From NCBI GenBank assembly GCA_030535815.1, contig JAUNRD010000095.1, positions 1-6,950 of the forward strand: DNA of 6,950 nt, read 5' to 3'. Origin of the DNA: Clostridia bacterium (GTDB taxonomy: Bacteria; Bacillota; Clostridia; CAKSNL01; HGM11501). Of the stretch, positions 5,380-6,950 are shown one piece after another. Numbering within the stretch: the first letter of the stretch is position 1; the number at the start of each line of letters is the position of its first letter. The notes beneath the pieces are model-generated. The model worked only from the letters and a program-made list of their open reading frames with translations, was not told the origin of the DNA and did no database searches. Both the position numbers and the translations under genes were made by a program.

Positions 5380-6231
5380 TTGAACATCACGGTTTCGGCA
5401 AACGCCAAAATCAATTTGTTTCTGGATATAACAGGCAAGCGTGAAGACGGATACCATAATATTGCATCCGTTATGCACTCATTAGACCTGCACGACAGCA
5501 TCAACCTTACCTTTAACAGAGAAGAAAGAATAATCATCACAACCGGAAACCCTTATATCCCCACAGATGAACGGAATATAGCATATAAATCCGCCGCAAA
5601 ATTCTTATCCGAATTAAAGACAACACAAGGCATTTCAATAAATATAACAAAAAGAATCCCCATAGGCGGAGGGCTTGGCGGCTCAAGCACCGATGGTGCC
5701 GCCGTCTTATCAGGACTTAATTACATTTTCAGAAAACCCTTCAGCGATGAAGAACTGCTGAAAATGGGAGCCTCATTAAGCGCAGACATTCCTTTCTGTA
5801 TGAAAAAAGGTGCCGCTCTTTGCGAAGGAATCGGAGAAATCATGACTCCTCTTCCCACCTTTTCCTGCTGCTACGCCGCAATTATAAATCCAAGATTTTC
5901 ACTGAACACGAAAATGATGTATGAGCGTTATGACAGTGAAGGAGATAACGCTCATCCTTCACCCGAGCCCATGATGGCAGCATTAAAAAACAATTCCGTA
6001 TCCGATGCGGCAAAGTATCTTTACAATGCATTTGAATATCCGGCAGGAACATTACGACCTGCAGTTCTCAGATTCAAGGAACGCTTACTTGCAGAAGGTG
6101 CCGTCGGTGCCCTTATGAGCGGAAGCGGATCATGCGTTTACGGACTTTTCGACAACCTGAGCGATTGCAATGCATTATGCGAAAAACTGACCTTTGAAAA
6201 AATCTTCGCTATCGCTGCAAGAGTAATATAA
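5380..6231 (+). CDS. ispE: 4-(cytidine 5'-diphospho)-2-C-methyl-D-erythritol kinase IspE
   Basis: A 283-residue cytoplasmic GHMP-family kinase that phosphorylates CDP-methylerythritol with ATP, the fourth step of the MEP (non-mevalonate) route to isoprenoids. The N-terminal ANAKINLFLDITGKREDGYHN (7-27) is the IspE signature with the catalytic Lys10. The glycine-rich ATP loop is PIGGGLGGSSTDGAA (94-108), slightly different from the common PxGAGLGGGSSDAA. The catalytic aspartate is Asp136 in SADIPFCMKKGAA, followed by CEGIGE (148-153). The third GHMP motif is ALMSGSGSCVYGLF (244-257). Length is normal. The start is TTG: AAGGGGG (5366-5372) lies 7 nt upstream, and no ATG or GTG start fits the conserved N-terminus. 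It follows spoIVA by 63 bp in the same direction but probably has its own promoter. A strong terminator follows the stop. Confidence 0.98.
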   Translation: MNITVSANAKINLFLDITGKREDGYHNIASVMHSLDLHDSINLTFNREERIIITTGNPYIPTDERNIAYKSAAKFLSELKTTQGISINITKRIPIGGGLGGSSTDGAAVLSGLNYIFRKPFSDEELLKMGASLSADIPFCMKKGAALCEGIGEIMTPLPTFSCCYAAIINPRFSLNTKMMYERYDSEGDNAHPSPEPMMAALKNNSVSDAAKYLYNAFEYPAGTLRPAVLRFKERLLAEGAVGALMSGSGSCVYGLFDNLSDCNALCEKLTFEKIFAIAARVI

Positions 6232-6263
6232 AAAATGCAGACACGTTGTGTCTGCATTTTTTT
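6230..6263. terminator. Bidirectional intrinsic terminator between ispE and the convergent gene
   Basis: The core stem tgcagacac (6236-6244) pairs perfectly with gtgtctgca (6248-6256) around a gtt loop. It is flanked by six A on the left (6230-6235, starting inside the ispE stop codon) and seven T on the right (6257-6263). Because both flanks are A/T runs it works on both strands: it ends ispE on the plus strand, and on the minus strand it lies about 70 bp past the stop of the hydrolase-DUF4358 gene. Confidence 0.92.
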
Positions 6264-6333
6264 CGTGCTACCATCAGAAAATAACAATCCGAAGCCACCT
6301 TCTACCTGAGGAACATCGCCTCAAAAATTGTTT

Positions 6334-6950
6334 TTACTCAATAATATCTTCCAGCAGATTTTCTGCATCGTTCGTTTCAGAAGCTATTACTAAAACCACT
6401 AGTTCTTTTTCTGAATACAAGACCGCATTGTTAAGTTTTGGCACTTCCTTTGGAATATAACTCTCAAAACTCTTTTTTCTGCTTTCGATATAGTCTTTCA
6501 GATCAGCTTTTATCTCTTCTGCTTCGCTTTCGCTGTTTGCCTCAAATAAAGCAATTTCTTCGGCGGTTGCTCCACCTCCGATATATCCGCAGGCATAGGA
6601 AACAGATTCTTCGTTTACTCCGTGAGTGATAACAAGCGTTTCCGGACTGGTTTTTCCGACATCCCCTTCGAAGGTCACTTCTTCCTTAAGCTTTTCTGCC
6701 ATTTCTTCAAGATTATATTTACCCATGGACAATTCTTTTTCTCCGCTCTCTTCAGCCAGCGCTTCAACCGAAGCACTCTCGCCTCCGATAGCATGAGTCT
6801 TAAGATATTCTGCCCACAATTTACATCCTTCTTCTCCTAAGTGAACTCCATCCCAGGTAAGTTCATCAATCAGATATCCTCTGCTATCCGATACTGCTTT
6901 ATTTATATCTATGAAGTTGAAAATTCTTCCGTTGAAATGTATGTAGGAAA
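6334..6950 (-). CDS. SGNH/GDSL-type hydrolase C-terminus fused to a DUF4358 domain (5' end beyond right edge)
   Basis: The frame is open from the right edge to the TAA at 6334, giving 204 visible residues without a start. Numbered from the edge, residues about 11-54 look like the end of an SGNH hydrolase: FIDIN..., GYLIDEL, then TWDGVHLGEEGCKLWAEYLKTHAI, with the Asp-x-x-His catalytic pair at Asp33 and His36. A low-complexity acidic linker follows (about 55-75, rich in Glu, Ser, Ala). Residues about 78-190 resemble DUF4358: LEEMAEKLKEEVTF, YIGGGATAEEIALFEA, then the helical stretch ending SRKKSFESYIPKEVPKLNNAV and ELVVLVIAS. DUF4358 domains are usually small secreted lipoproteins of unknown function in Clostridia, often near SGNH or O-acyltransferase genes. 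The visible part has no membrane segment or signal. SGNH enzymes act as esterases or acyl-group transferases; the substrate cannot be told here. It is convergent with ispE. Confidence 0.8.
   Translation of the reverse strand, partial: SYIHFNGRIFNFIDINKAVSDSRGYLIDELTWDGVHLGEEGCKLWAEYLKTHAIGGESASVEALAEESGEKELSMGKYNLEEMAEKLKEEVTFEGDVGKTSPETLVITHGVNEESVSYACGYIGGGATAEEIALFEANSESEAEEIKADLKDYIESRKKSFESYIPKEVPKLNNAVLYSEKELVVLVIASETNDAENLLEDIIE

Noticed and set aside
6292..6323. Second terminator after the hydrolase-DUF4358 gene (small hairpins at 6292-6303 and 6307-6323)
   Set aside because: The stems are only 4-5 bp and lack a T-run on the minus strand; the strong hairpin at 6230-6263 is sufficient.
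1..6950. Mobile element, phage or defence system
   Set aside because: No transposase, integrase, long terminal or direct repeats, or defence-type domains are seen; all complete genes are core metabolic, transport or sporulation genes.

Overview
The window reads as chromosomal DNA of an endospore-forming member of the Clostridia (Firmicutes), probably a gut-type lineage. The main evidence is a complete spoIVA, which is restricted to endospore formers. AGGAGG-type ribosome binding sites, frequent GTG/TTG starts, moderate GC content and an SGNH hydrolase joined to a DUF4358 domain fit the same picture. The species cannot be named from the sequence.

Left half, minus strand (1-3660): a branched-chain amino acid ABC transporter operon in the order livJ (lipid-anchored binding protein), livH and livM (permeases), livG (ATPase, cut by the left edge). 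A strong sigma-A type promoter and a leader of about 120 nt precede livJ. A terminator hairpin and a second long palindrome separate livJ from livH; this should let the binding protein be made in excess over the membrane parts. livH, livM and livG are tightly packed, with the livM/livG junction overlapping by 8 bp (ATGAGTAA).

Middle (3539-3840): a divergent intergenic region holding the livJ promoter and leader, several short palindromes, and a candidate mother-cell (sigma-E-like) promoter for spoIVA.

Right half, plus strand (3841-6231): spoIVA, the spore-coat scaffold ATPase, then ispE of the MEP isoprenoid pathway. A 13-bp hairpin between them covers the ispE Shine-Dalgarno sequence, and a candidate ispE promoter overlaps it. 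A strong symmetric terminator follows ispE.

Right edge, minus strand (6334-6950): the 3' part of a gene convergent with ispE. It encodes the C-terminal end of an SGNH/GDSL hydrolase (Asp-x-x-His motif visible) continuing in frame into a DUF4358 domain.

No tRNA, rRNA, CRISPR array, insertion sequence or phage gene is visible. Most of the window is ordinary core genome. The points most worth a second look are the hydrolase-DUF4358 fusion and the regulatory hairpins before ispE and between livJ and livH.
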